The notes: a model not told the origin generated them from the letters alone. Shown: positions 43,925 through 57,001, counted from the first letter of the stretch. The stretch is DNA of 64,000 bases from Alnus glutinosa (GCF_958979055.1 NC_084886.1:42954654-43018653), one strand, 5' to 3'. A program made the numbers and translations.

Positions 43925-45945
43925 TTAGTCGAATTACACGTCGTTGATTGAGCTATTAGGTTTTTTCCTCTAGTTGAGTCCTATCGTTTACTCTCTGTCT
44001 CCGTCTTACTCCTCTCTATTGGCCTTCGTAATTTGATTGAAACTTACAGTCCGAGATTTCCCGTCACGACTCAAATCTTAGGCTCCTAGGTACGTTTTCT
44101 TGACCAAGCCGGTCAAGAGTTTTTATCTAGCCTATCACAAATTAACAAGTACAAAAAATGACAGATGCCACTGACTGCATCTACAAATATGCTCATGGTA
44201 TGACAACACTATAGAACCATTTTTTCTTGCCATTTGGTTAGGCATTTCAAAGTGGACAAGAAAGCCTAAAAAATCGCAAGGCTACACTGAAAGGCACTAA
44301 AACCTGGAACTTTACAATTAAAAAAAGTAAGAGTTTTTGGACAATAAGCATGAGAGGGTTTTTTATAAAATTTACATGTTCGAGCATATTTCGAGCAGCC
44401 TCACCTACTTATTAAAGCAGGGGAGCTTTATAAAATCTTTCTCATATATACCATCCACATGGCTAGAGATCCAGATAGCATCATTTGCAGTTGTACTATA
44501 TAGTTTTGGAGATAGAAAGATACTTCAATATACACAGGATTATTCCCTCAAACAGTCACCGACCTATTCCCTTGAAGTAGTCATTATCAACTCTCTGTCG
44601 TATAAAGTAGTGGAACTCACTAGATTTATAATAATTTGATCCAAGGCATGAAAAAAGGGGCATTGATTATTGGAGTCTAGAGATGTAGAATGAGGTCATT
44701 TAGAGTATTCCTATAAGATATTTAGGTGAGACAGTTTGGTGAAAACATATAAAAATACGTTCGAGCAGCTTCATTACTTCAACCAAAAAGTTTTGATCAC
44801 TTATCAAATAATTAAAATATCATTAAATTCGTTTTCTGTCTTCATTTTTTTAAGTTTTTTTTTTCTTTTTCTTTTTCTTTTTCATATTGCCTATTCTCTT
44901 CGGTCATCTGACTCGTCTCCCTTGTAATATTTGATTGTTAAGTAATGGTTTGATGAGAAAACTTGAATAAATTTTTTAATCTTACAGTTTTTGAAGTCTC
45001 GAGTTGTTTTAGTTAGTTGAGTTATTTTTTCCTATGTTTTCTTAGCATTCAAATATAAATGTTTTGAAATTATAATAGGAAATGCTCTATTTTCCAAATT
45101 TTTATCTCTAAAAGTGGTTCCTCAATGATGTGTCATCATCCCATAAGATGATGACACATTTTCTAAAATGAGGATGATAATACATTTTCTAAAATAATAG
45201 ATCACATGAAATGTGATACATTATTGAACCAAATTTTTTTTAAAAATAAAAAAATAGAAGAAGAAGAAAGAAGAAAAAATAATTAAAAGTATGACCATTA
45301 GAAAATATAAACATTCAAAAAAAGATTATAAAAAAATAATAAAGAAATCTGAAAAAAAAAAATTATTATTTAAATAGAATAATGATAGTAGATAATTAAA
45401 ATGATCAGTCTGTTCGGAAGCTTTAAAAAAATTGATGACTAAAATAGAAAAAAATAATTTTTATCCATTTTAACTATAAAAATTTAGTGAGGCTGCTTCA
45501 AGAAAAGAATCTTAATTAATACAGTAGAGTTCATTGGTCCTTTGTGCTTAATTATTAGATGATTATTTTAAGAAGAACAAAAGTAATGTGAGCTTTAGTC
45601 ATATATCATCATCATCACAAAGTATGAAAAGACAAAAATCTGTGGACAAACCCAACAGGCCAACAACATAATATTACCTATTCAACAAAATCAACTCTAC
45701 AAAATCTAAAGCCTTTCAGTCCTCCTTACAGGAAGAGTATTAACAGTAAAAAGCTAACAAGAGGAGAAAATAAGTGAGAAAACACCAACAAAGGTTCAAT
45801 TTTCCAGGAAATTCAAGTACCATCCTTGTCTTTGAATTGGACAACCGATGATATACAAAGATTACCCCTATGATTTATGAAGTTGGCATTTTCTTTTATG
45901 TGGTTCTTTGGAGAAAAGCAAGATTAATGGAGATTCAGAGACGTA
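43925..45945. other. Intergenic, AT-rich; small hairpin at 45128-45159
   Basis: A 13-bp perfect stem, atgtgtcatcatc / gatgatgacacat, with a 6-base loop lies at 45128-45159. It is probably a MITE core. No gene seen; the 100-aa ORF at 44337 has no recognised family. The rightmost 200 bases should include the FLZ gene 3' UTR. Confidence 0.4.
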
Positions 45946-47289
45946 TCAGGAACAAGCCCCATAGTCATCATCAGGTTCCAATTTATCCATTCCTTCCTCC
46001 AAAAGCATCTGCTGTTGGCGGCATTCGCTGCTGCAGAAAGCTTTCTCACCTCTGCAAGAAAACAGATCGATTAGATTTGAAGCTCCAAACTTTCGCTTGG
46101 TCTGATAACCAAAGACCAAGAAAACGATTTGAAGTATATATATATACATCAGCTATATAAGACACAACTCAATATAAACAAAGCTACAGAAAACGATTAA
46201 CCATATCCAAGTCCAGGCCAGTCCAATAGTATATGGATCATATGAGTAGATGTTTGCTATAATACAACCTGATTTAAGCATAATTTCCTTTCTTTCTTAT
46301 TTCTAGAATAAGAAACCACCCTGCTAACAGAACAAAAGGTCCCAAAACTTTCACAAATTCACATGGATAATTTCGAAAGTATCTAATCAGCTGATTTTCT
46401 GCCAAAAAAAAGGAAACTGGACCAACCTGTACATGTAAATGTCCTTTCCCTGACCAAGATTCTTCTTGCAAGAATAGCAGATGCTGAGAAAACTTGCAGA
46501 GGGAAAGCTGGACGACCGGTCGGCAATGAAAAACCCATTTTCTTTTCTGGAATCAGAGAACCCAGCACGACCACAGCTGCTCTCAACAATGCAGTCCTCA
46601 AAAATATGAGTGGTTCTGGGATTAGGACCATGAGATATCACACAAGTGTAGTCCTCTGAGAGCTCCATTTCAATTGCAGAGAGACAACCCATGAAAACCC
46701 GGGAAGAATTCGGAGTCTCCATGCCCGAATTGGCAGACCCAAATGCGGATTTCTTCGCTGGTGACTGAGAGAGGCCGGAAGAAAAAGAACCCAGTTGAGA
46801 ACTCCTCGTCTTGGTGCCGAAATTGGCCGGAGATTTGGGCGATTCAGCCGGAGAAAGAACAGAACTTGGCGGAGGAGGAATCTGAATCTTAAGATTGGAA
46901 CCAAATAGAACCATTCGGCTTTCAGGATTGGATGGTTTTGAATCAGTTTTCTCTTCATTGAGAGCATCCACAATGGCTAGGCCAATGCCTTTGGAGTCCA
47001 AATTGTCCCAATGGCGTTTGATTTCAGGTTCCGGGTTTCTGGGCGTGTTTGTTTCGGACCAAAAGGGGTTTCTGAGACCAGAGAATGGCTTGCTATCGAG
47101 TATGGAAGTTGGGCTCATCACAGAATCTGTTTCAGAGAATGATTTTTGAGTGAAATTAGTGAACAACCTTGTAGAAATGAAGAGGGATGAAGTGGGTTTT
47201 CTGTATTTGTCTGTGGGGGATGGGAGAGGGCTAAAGTCTGCCATTAGAGCTTGATTGCTGGTTGTTCCTCTTGATCTCTTCCTCAGCAT
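45946..47289 (-). CDS. FCS-like zinc finger (FLZ, DUF581) protein, two coding exons
   Basis: Exons 47289-46427 and 46051-45946 join as TAC AG|A GGT through a GT-AG intron, giving 322 aa. The FLZ domain spans the junction. Cys271 and Cys274 (ICYSCKKNLGQGKDIYMYR) are in exon 1; Cys294 and Cys298 (GEKAFCSSECRQQQM) are in exon 2. The N-terminal 260 residues are Ser/Pro-rich and low complexity, with short conserved islands (FNFTQKSF-like, KGIGLAIVDAL, CVISHGPNPRTTHIFEDCI) typical of this family. FLZ proteins are plant-specific adaptors that bind the SnRK1 kinase complex. The C-terminal tail is acidic (LEPDDDYGAC). The intron inside the FLZ domain is, as I recall, usual for the family. The start MLRKRSR is the first ATG after a spliced leader. 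Confidence 0.95.
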
Positions 47290-47310
47290 AGCTCAAAATC
47301 TTATACTCCC

Positions 47311-47600
47311 ACTGCAAATAAAAATAATAATAATAATAATAATCCAAAATTAAAACTGTCCTCTTTAAATCGAGAGAGAGACACAGAGAGAGAGAGAGAG
47401 AGAGATGTTGGGACTCACCTGAACAAAGTTGTGATTTTTCTTTAAATTAGAGACTATTCGAGAAAAGGGTGGTAGTACAGTCAGATCCTCCACCATTCTG
47501 AGGAAACCCAGAAACCAGAAAACCCGAAAGAGGCCCCATGGAACCAGACCCAGCTAAACCTCTGTCACCTCCATTTCTGTGACCTTTATTTCTGAGAAAC
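47311..47600 (-). promoter_or_regulatory. FLZ gene 5' UTR with a leader intron
   Basis: Minus strand: the leader exon ends TTTGTTCAG|gtgagtcc (47419/47418). The acceptor ttgcag|TGGGAG lies at 47312/47311, 22 bases before the ATG. This gives a 107-bp 5'-UTR intron (47312-47418) containing a GA run and an (AAT)n run. Leader introns are common in this class of regulatory genes; transcription data are needed for the 5' end. Confidence 0.65.
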
Positions 47601-48949
47601 CCAATAAAGAAAATGAGAAAAGGTCACTTTTTTTCCCCGACTTTCTCGCTCTTTCTTCTTCCTCTCTATTTTTACTCTGGAAGAATCACTCAGGGCTCAC
47701 AACCGACATGCAAAGAGACCCTCACCAGTCGTGATCAGAAGGACCAGACGTGCATGCACCAGACAGCATTAACAAAGAAGGTTTTGTATTTTTGTTCCTT
47801 CTTATGGCTTGCTTTTCCTCCTGCTTTTTTCAGCCTTATGTATTTTGTGCGTCTCTTACCGCTATTTCAGCAAAACTGGTTTCAGTTTCTACCACCGAAA
47901 AGGGACAAGGACCAAAAGTTCACAGATTATAAACTAGGCCTCAAAAACCCAGCATGAAAACAAAAAACACTCAAGAGTTATCACTGCCCCTCTCTCTCTC
48001 TCCTTTAGTGGGTTGTCTTTTTGCAATGCTTTTTTAGCCACTAACTGATCAGTTTTTCATCATCAGTACTGAAAAATCGCATGAAGTTGCAGGGAAGACA
48101 GACACACGCACACAGAGAGAGACAGACGGAAAGTGATTGTGGGCTGTGAGGGGTAGTTGCGAGTGATTTTAAAGACGCTTGTGCATGGGAATCAGTGGAT
48201 TTGATAAAACCACCCAACCCTGTCATATATGGTGTCATAGAAATGGCAGTTTTTCTCTTTCTGTTTTTTTCTCCAAGAATTACCGATATAAATTTTCTCT
48301 CTATCTCTGATGATGAGTGAGGATTATTTTCTCGATCGGCTATCTCTATCTCTCAACATCACAGGAGGATCTGCGAATATAAAATACACGCATAGAGTAA
48401 AAGGCTGACGAGGCTGGCGTACCGTCCATAGCTTAACCAAGATGGTCTTCTCCAAATGTTTATGTGGCTTGTGATCGGCTCAGCTTGGAGAATTTTGGAT
48501 TCATATGGTTAATTTATAAAATCATTCCAATAAATATGGCTATAATTGATTAAATTTTTTTTAAAAAAATTATTATTTCAGTTCTCAAAATAAAACATTA
48601 GACTAATGTTATATACTGTACCTAATATATAGGGGTGTGTACACACGGGCAAATATTAACCGCTCGCATTCGCTGTCTGTATATGTAAAAAGCAGTTTTA
48701 TGCTGTGCGGATCCACGCACTCTTTATATATAATATATATTATATTTGATAAATTCACCAAGATAACATCGTTTTGGATTAAGTATAGGCTGTCTTGTCA
48801 AATAATATATATATATAGGCTATGTGTACATTTGTTTGGTTTGTTGTGTTACTTTCTCGTATAACACTTGGCCAAAAATGCAAAAGTAATGTGAAATTAA
48901 TATATTTTGAAAATATTATGGCTTAAAAATTTTAAAACAAGCCCAAAAT
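47601..48949. other. FLZ upstream region and intergenic DNA
   Basis: Likely promoter of the minus-strand FLZ gene (CT-rich runs at 47989-48003). The 114-aa plus ORF at 47613-47957 lies in the presumed promoter and has no family resemblance. TA-rich repeats are at 48725-48755 and 48805-48817. Confidence 0.4.
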
Positions 48950-48961
48950 ACTAAAAATTGA

Positions 48962-49072
48962 TATCCACAAGGGGTAACTCAATCGGCTGGGGACTACGCC
49001 TCAGGAAGCAGAGGTCACTAGTTCGAATTCTTCATTCCCCTCTTGTGTGGACATGTCAACCAAAAAAAAAAA
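48962..49072 (+). mobile_element. tRNA-derived SINE (111 bp) with 12-bp TSD
   Basis: Flanked by perfect 12-bp duplications, actaaaaattga (48950-48961 and 49073-49084). The body has box A (taactcaatcggctgggg, 48974-48991) and box B (cactagttcgaattc, 49016-49030) at tRNA spacing. A short unrelated 3' part (cttgtgtggacatgtcaacc) and an A run follow. It does not fold as a complete tRNA (no matching acceptor arm or CCA-proximal stem). Confidence 0.9.
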
Positions 49073-49084
49073 ACTAAAAATTGA

Positions 49085-49541
49085 CCTAAATTATTTTCAA
49101 AATCAATTAAAATATGTTTCACTAGAAACCCAAAGAAGGCCTCAAATACTAAATAGACTCGTTACATAATATGCTGATAGCAAATAATAATTATAATAAC
49201 CACGCGGATGTAATTAGTAAAAACACGATATAAGTATCAAAAAGTAATATTTGCATACTAATATCTCAATATGCTATCATGACACTGCCGATCCACCTTT
49301 GAATAAACTTTGTGAACAAAAATTAAAAATTAAAAATTAAAAAAATAAAAATTTAATAGTTAATTGATACTACCACATCAGCATAGTGCAATATTGGTGT
49401 GATATATAGTATTACTCAAAACATTAACTAACAATTCAAAACATAACATTTTTAAAAACACATGACAAAAAATACTTCTTAAAAGACATCGACAAACGTA
49501 TCTTTTTTTTTTTAAGTCCATTCCAATGACTTAATTTAATA
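49085..49541. other. Intergenic, AT-rich
   Basis: 49320-49430 repeats MITE-like phrases (taattgatactaccacatcagc, agtattactc). No gene seen. Confidence 0.4.
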
Positions 49542-49706
49542 GAGTTATGTTATACTTCATACCACAATCACAATATGCTCATGTGACGTGAGCAAATAGC
49601 TCTTATTATATTTATTTATTATTTTAACAACGGTTGATCTAATGATTACTAATCTCGTGCCACATTAACATAGCGTGATCATGGTATTAAGAATAACATT
49701 TCTCAT
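49542..49706. mobile_element. Small MITE (about 165 bp)
   Basis: The left arm, gagttatgttatacttcat...gctcatgtgacgtgag, is matched in reverse by the right arm (tgagaaatgttattctta...gttaatgtggcacgag) over about 50 bases. Confidence 0.7.
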
Positions 49707-50314
49707 AGTAATACCTCCACATTCATATGCACGGGCAGAGCTACCACTCACCCTAAAGAGCACTAATCTCCCAAAATTTTTAGAAGGTTTCAAAAAATTT
49801 AAATATATCTCTAAATTTTATTTTATTTTATGGATTGGACCTCCTAAAAAAAAATTTCTTTAATTTTTAAAAATTAAGATTCCACCACCCCGTTGGTGTA
49901 TGCATTGGGCGTGGAGGCCACCTACCCAATTCAACAGTCTCCTCCTTAAAAGAACAGATTCTTTAGGTACATCTGGGGTTAATTTCATATTTAAATAACA
50001 ATGAGGTTCAATCATGTCTTAAAATGCATTATTACAAGTTAAAAATTAGTGATGGCACTAATTTGGGATTTTGTCATGAATTATACTCTCTCCCTCTCTC
50101 TCTCTGCTCTTAGTGAAGAGGATTATGGTTAAAAATCCACCGTTTTAATAAATACTAATTATATAAATACACTCAGAATTTATATTCTTCTATATAATAC
50201 TTTATTATATTTCTATTAAAACCCTTTCACATGTCTGTACAATATCTTTTCATTCTCTGGAAATTTAGTCTATCAATTACTGTTTTATATTCAAATATTA
50301 TTATTACGGCGATG

Positions 50315-50366
<52 letters not shown>

Positions 50367-53300
50367 TACGCAACATCACTTGAAGCTAAAAGATAACCAT
50401 AGAATAAAATTTTAAAATATTCACATTAGATATAATTCAAAGTCATTTTCAGTTAATGTTTCTACAAGGGTTGGTTATAATTACAAAATTGATACCTCAA
50501 CTAGTGCCATTTTTATTTTATTTGACATAAATGGACAATATTATTTTGTTTTCTTATTCGATACTTAAAAGGTTAAATCATTTTTAACACCATGTTTTAT
50601 GTAGATATAATGATTCTGAAGTCAAAAGGCCTGGAAACAAGTTCAAATTTTCAATTAGTGGCATAAAAAAAACCATATAATATATATACTAATCCATTTT
50701 TAAAGATTTGATAATACCATATTTTGTGTGATCGGATTAATTAACAAATCATTTGTAAAATTATAAGAGAATCACTAAAGTGACACTGGTATGGAGCCGG
50801 TGAAGGAGCTTCTAACAGTCAAATCAATAATTTTGTTAGAACAAGAGAATAATGGAGTCGAGAAAATTCTTTTTTTCTTTATCTTTTTTTATAGAGGAGG
50901 TGTACCTGAGTTTGAGGCTCCTTAGTATTTTCTTTTTCTTTTTTAAGGCTTTCTTAAACTTTGGAAAGAATTGACCTTTTATTTTAATTGGGTTTTAGAC
51001 TTTGGGAGAGGCAATTTTTTTATCTACATCAAAAGAAGATTAGGAATCTCCCCCTTAATTAGCTCCATGCTTTAAAAAACTAATTAATTAATTTAATTTT
51101 AAATAGTCTCTATAATATCAAATAATTTTCTTTTTATAGTTCTCCTCTCTTTTTTCTTTTTCTTTTTTTTGTCATTTTCTGATGAAGGCAGTTATAATTA
51201 CACCAAGCCAAGCCGAGCCGATACCCTCTCCAACCAACACGGCTTAACTTTGGTAGCATCGGCTAAGCAGTGGGTCCGGGTAAGCCACTCATTTTTCTTT
51301 CTCTTTACCAAAATCAGAGAGAGTTCCGTGGGGAAGCTGTTCCATCGTCATCAACACCCCGGACTCCTCGGCTACGTAAAACCCTAACATGGGCCCCACT
51401 AACTCCCAGTTAAAGAATCGGATACCTGGTCCGACCCGGACCACGCACCACCCAAGGTGGAGCCCACACTACAAGTTGTGTCACACTCTCATCATTTCTG
51501 AATTTTTATTTTTATTTTTTTACTTATTATCTAATCACTGTGGATTTATGATGCTATCTACCCGTTCGCAATGACTGGAATGCCCACGGAATACGCTGGT
51601 CAGGCGGGGACCCGTTTGGAATTTTGAACAAGGAGAATCTGGAGGGCCCGGTTTGGAATGATGAACCGGCAGTGTCAATAATGGCCTATGATCGCTGTTA
51701 TCAGAGCTGACCAAGTGCTCTGACCGGTGTGGCCCGGACCCGCTGTACTGTTTTGTCCAACTCTCCAAAAAGTGTCTCATATTAATTGGTCATGCCCCAT
51801 CACAACTTTAATTAATCCCACATTAATTAGTGAGCCATAAAAAATAAACAATTTTAATAATTGAACTATTTTATTTTATTTTTCAGAAAAATTAAACTGA
51901 CATGAATCATTAAAGCAAGTAAATAACATAATAATTAAAAAGCTGATTAACATATTGATTGCAGCCCGTAGCCCCTAAAAAGGATCGAGAGAAAAGTAAT
52001 TATTAGGGTTAGCCTTTTCCCACCATGATTAGAGCTCTAAAATTTATAGTAATCCGAAATTTTCTATTTTGTTCACACCTTTTCATAAATAAATGATATT
52101 CTTATCAAAAATAAATAAATAAATAAATGATATTAAATAACATTTTCTATGGTCGTTCAAATCTAAACAAATCTTCCGTCCATACCAAGGAAATGCAAAA
52201 TAAAATGCTTTGAGACCTATAATTGTATTTTCGTGAAAATAATCATTTTTAACAAAAATACTGATGGAAGTATGAATGCAGTCATAATGATGAAAAACAC
52301 AGGGGGTTGGTGACACATGATTTCTCAAAATCCTATTTATAAGTCTCACCTTGTATCTACACAAGGTGAAATTAAGCTTATAAGAAATTATAAAAAAGTT
52401 CTAAATTAATTAATTTTTTTTAGAGCGATAACGTAGATATAAGCAGTCTGAAAAATGATAAGTATTTGTCCTCACTTTAGACTCCTGTCCTCCTTTATTT
52501 GGTTCTCTTAACTGAAATTTTGATGTTGTAATTACGGGTTCTTTTTCGGTTGGTACAGCTAGTATTTTTGATTCATAAGGATCTATTTTTATGACCGTTA
52601 CCCAACAGCTATTTTCCTAAGACGTTCTTCTTGGTGAAGCTGCTGAGTTTTGCTTGCTACCCGATTAGCAGTTTTCATAATATATGATAATTTCACTGGA
52701 AGGTGACTCCTTTTTTCTTTTTTTCTTTTTTTTGGTGATTTTAGCTATTAATAGTCATTCTCTTTTTTTTTTCTTGGTGTTTTTTGTAATATTGTCTCTG
52801 ATATTAGTGTTTTTTTATCCTCCTTTGAAAGTTGTAATGCTTTAAAAGTGTTTCGTAGTGTCAACTTTAAGGCACATGCTTTAGAAAAATGGCCCGCTAT
52901 CAATCATTTTTTTTGTAGCATTCCCAAAGGCTCTCCATTCTTTTTTTCATACTGATCCAGAGTGATAAAGGCCTTCATTTATAACCTTTTTTCCATTTAA
53001 TTAGGGAAAAAAAAAAAAAAAAACTAACGTTTTTCCTTTGATCCTCACAACAAATCGCCCTTAAATTTTCTTCCACCTTTCCTCCTTTTTTTTCATTCAT
53101 GAATGCATGATATGATCTAACATGGTTCATAGTTTTTTACTAGACACAATTCACACTCCACATTTCTTAACACTGAATTTTATCCTAAATCATCCTCCAT
53201 TTTCTTCATTATTGACTTTTCCATCATTTTTTTGTCATTCAATGCATGGTCTATCATATTTCATATTTTTTTAAAAACAAAAAACTAAAACAATATATAA

Positions 53301-54122
53301 TTTCCTATGATTTCAAATTTCAAATGTCATCACAAAGTTTCCTCTTGCAATTGAATGATTAATTGTAACTTACTTAAAACTCATTAGGTTAGCGTGAATA
53401 AGATAAATGAGTATAAAGTATAGCATTACTCTTTTTAAATTATAAATATCATTAAATATGTTAATTTTAAATTATAACTATAAAATAAATATTATGATGA
53501 AATGAAAAATGATCATATATTATTCCTTCGCACACATGCACAGCGGGGTTATAAATTATTGTCAAATAGTTGTGGTTTCTACTTTCCTAGACAGAAACAA
53601 AATTTAAAAATAAAAAGAAAAAAGAAAAAAAAGGTGCTCTCCTCCAAAATCGGTAAAAAGAACAATCAAAAGGGTCCAGTGGACCCCGCCTCATTTCTTA
53701 ATCTTAGCCCCACAATCCACATCCAACGGTCGAATAGATTACCTTTTGCGCAGATCCCAGTACCACTTTTTAACCATTTAGGGAACTGCTTTTTACCCCC
53801 CCCCCCCCTTCCGCACGCGCATGGCGCCAAACCAAATGCATGATTTACACGTGGCGCTCTTGGAATACCAATGAACGGTGATCACTGCGCCTCTGCCTCG
53901 TCGTGTTAGTCGTGTTGGACTGTTGGGGCTACAGTTGCATCACTGCCGCACACGTGGGAGATCCCTTTTTTTTTAAGGCTTGAATTCATTCTTCCCACCA
54001 GTCAAATCGTACGTTCCACAGTAAAATTTATGACTCCGACAAGAATAGTCCTGATGTTGAAAAAATAAATATTGAAACTGAAAGAACATTTATTTCTCCA
54101 ATAAACGTGCTAAAATAAGTTT
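49707..54122. other. Long intergenic stretch, no supported gene
   Basis: AT-rich throughout, except a GC-richer 600-bp island (51200-51780) with only short, unsupported ORFs. Contains an (ATT)n run at 50315-50365, a C run at 53799-53808 and an (AAAT)n run at 52109-52128. Confidence 0.45.
50315..50365. repeat. (ATT)n microsatellite
   Basis: About 17 uninterrupted ATT units. Confidence 0.97.
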
Positions 54123-54470
54123 TAGAGCTTGTTTGACAAGTGATTTGTTTTTTTTTTTTTTTTTTTTGAAAGAGATATGTATGATAAAATGGTGGGTTTT
54201 TATTTTTTAAAGTTAGTAAAAAATAGTAAATGCAATATAAAGTAAAAAAAATTTGTATAGAAAAGTGAAAAGTTTTGTATTTTAGAATTTTTTTTATTTA
54301 AATAGTAATAAAAAAATTATTGATGTGATGTAAAAAATGAAAAAAGTGTAAATATTTTTATGTAGATTGTTATCAGAAAATGTGAAAAAGTGAAAAAATA
54401 AAAAATACACAAATAGTAAAAAAACAATATTTTGGCATGGCAAGCCACTTGCCAAACACGGCCTTAGTCT
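54123..54470. mobile_element. MITE with gcttgtttgacaag ends
   Basis: The left end, agagcttgtttgacaagtga, pairs with the right end, which reversed reads aaggccgtgtttggcaagtgg. The interior is AT-rich with repeated aaaaattattgatgtgatgtaaaa phrases. A related copy is at 60000-60190 and an isolated end is at 20003. Confidence 0.6.
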
Positions 54471-55089
54471 TTATTTTTATTTTATTTTTCAATTATTTGA
54501 TCAGAGAAAGGACAAAGTTTAATTAATATTTTAGAAAAATATAATTCATAAATTGACATTTTTATTTTTTAGAGTATATAATTTGCATGTGGTTTTTTAT
54601 AAAATTAACGGAATACGTGAGAATTATCTTGTGATTCTTACTTAAATTTTAAAAAATACACATGAGAATTATTTTTTTAAAATAATATATGCTAATTTAA
54701 TAAATTGAGGTGTATAAATTTTTACAATTTATTTTTTAAAAAAATAAAATAAAATTTTGGCCGATAAAGAATTGTAGTAATTATATTCTTATAATTTTTC
54801 TTTTTTAATTATAAACATATTGAGACATATAATGACAACGTATAATAGTTTTTTATTTTTAATTTCATTTGTAACTCTCATGCAACACAATTCTCGTTTG
54901 TTACATATTGATTATGTAACTCTTATAATTCTCCGAAGTTACATATTGATTATGTAATTATTGTATTTGTAGCCTCATTCAACTATAGTCTATAAATATG
55001 ACACTAAATTCAATTCATCATATTTAAAAACTAATTCTCCAACTTCAATTTTTTTATCTTTTTGAACAAAATCATTTCATATTTAATTT
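54471..55089. other. Intergenic, very AT-rich
   Basis: Contains a short direct repeat (ttacatattgattatgtaa, about 54900 and 54940). No gene seen. Confidence 0.4.
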
Positions 55090-56880
55090 CTCAATCCAAA
55101 AAAACATGATCCCAACAAATAGGATCTAGGGACACGATTGTTCCCTAGTTACAATGGTACTAACACTCCGTGGAGTATCCTCCAACAAGCTAAGATCTAC
55201 CTATTGTGAGTTGCCTTCTTAACAAGCACATGAGCAGCCGAATTACAATCACGCGGAACAAATGAAAAATTAACAAAACGAAAACAAGCCATTTCCTGGT
55301 GAATGCTATCTATGAAATGGTCAATCCTTGATAAATAAGGAGGATTTGAATTGATCTCTTTAACCACTTGAACTGCATCGCCTTCAAAAATTACTTTAAA
55401 GAAACCCGCTTCTTTACTAAATTGCATCGCACATAGGGTTGCCATCACTTCATCGGTTTTTGGATCAACCATCACCTATTGAGTCACACTACAAGCTCCC
55501 AAACAAACTCCCATACTATCTCTGGCAATCATCCCCATCCCAATCTAGCCTTCCTTACTATTTAAAGAGGCATTCCAATTGACTTTTATTACTCTACTAG
55601 GAGGAGGTTGCCAAGTGAGTTGTCTACTACGGGTTGCACTCTCTCCTAACTGTTGAGGATCCTGCTCCTTCCTATTACACCTTTTAAATTCATCCAAAGA
55701 ACTAGCCGCTTCTGCAAATACAACATCCAAATGAGCAAAAACTTCATCAAACACCAGGGTATTGCCATGAGGTCAATGTCTTCCCTACTAAACTTTTCCA
55801 AACATTACTCAAACAAATAGTAGCATTTTCGGAAACAAGAGGACCTTTCTCCCCAAACATCTTGGGTAGCCAGGCATGTCCAAACTGCATGAAGGGTAGT
55901 CTCTTCTTCTACATCACAACATGGAAAAATTTTCACATCTACCACCCTCTTGGTAAATAAGTTAATCCATGTAGGAAGTAGGTTGTTGCACGCACACCAA
56001 ATAAACAATTTAACAGGGTTAGGAACTTCCAAGGCCTAAACAACTTTCCAAACATCCAGCCCCTTCTTCACCTTCGAACACTGCCCTCTTGCTCGGTCTT
56101 GTAATTCCTTCACCGAGTGATAAGCACCCCTAACAATGAAGTCTTCATGCGTGGTTCCCCTCCAAATCAACCGGTCTTGTTGTAACAGATGACTCAAAGG
56201 AATATTGGAGATTACCTTAGTTTCATCGTCTAAGAACACTGCTTTAAGTAGGTCTACTTTCCATCCCTTCAAGTGTTGATCAATCAAGTCAGCTACTCTG
56301 GAATTTTTTGCAAAAATTATAGGTTGGGATTGGACAGTATACATGGTGGGTGTAGGCAACCATTCCCCCCCACCCACCCACCCACCTTAATTGATCTACT
56401 ATCACCCACCCTCCACACCAAGCCTTGTACAAGCAGATCCCTGGAATTAAATATGCTCCTCCATGCAAACGAAGGCTAAGACCTTAAGGAAGCCTCCAAG
56501 AAGGAAGAACGTGGAAAATACTTGGCTTTAAGAATCTGTGCTGTAATAGATGAAGGCTTATGCAAGATTCTCCATCCTTGCTTTGCTAGTAGTGACTTGT
56601 TAAAAATAATTAAATCCCTAAAACCAAATCCTCCAACAGATTTAGATCTCCTTTTTCAGACATATGGTTCCATAAAAAATTATGCATCATTTTATTCAGC
56701 TCATTGCACAAGGAAACCAGGATTTGAAACACGCCCATGCTGTATGTTGGGATTGCCTGAACAACCGCCTCCAAAAGTACCTCATTACCTGTTTGTGATA
56801 AAAAATTTAACTTTCCAATTGCCAAGCCTTTGCGACACCCTCTTTGTGATGTTGTAAACCTGCCATTTTGGATTTTCCAA
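55090..56880 (-). mobile_element. Degenerate, 5'-truncated LINE (L1-type)
   Basis: Minus order: end of RT (56825-56610: EVLLEAVVQAIPTYSMGVFQI, NKMMHNFLW), linker (56377-56036: LIWRGTTHEDFIVRGAYHSV), zinc-binding domain (56032-55805: PNPVKLFIWCACNNLLPT, FPCCDVEEETTLHAVWTC), then RNase H (55754-55197: PPPSRVIKVNWNASLN, FSKEAGFFKVIFEGDAVQVV, FVPRDCNSAAHVLVKKA). Frames shift between blocks. The order and motifs match the LINEs at 36606 and 1. Confidence 0.9.
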
Positions 56881-57001
56881 CAATAAGGAGTTGATACACC
56901 TTAGAAAACATATCTCAAAAGAGGGAGCAAATCTAGTCCCTCCTCTTATCCCTATCGCTTTTCCTTTCTACTCCCCGCTCCTACCCTCCCCCTCTTATTC
57001 T

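Noticed and set aside
47613..47957. 114-aa plus-strand ORF upstream of the FLZ gene
   Set aside because: It lies in the presumed promoter of the FLZ gene, is low complexity (Phe/Leu-rich from pyrimidine runs) and has no domain.
48962..49072. tRNA gene
   Set aside because: Box A and B are present, but the acceptor stem is not formed, and an A-tail plus TSD show it is a SINE.
51169..51780. GC-richer island with ORFs on both strands as a gene
   Set aside because: ORFs are short (61-81 aa), without domains or consistent splice sites.
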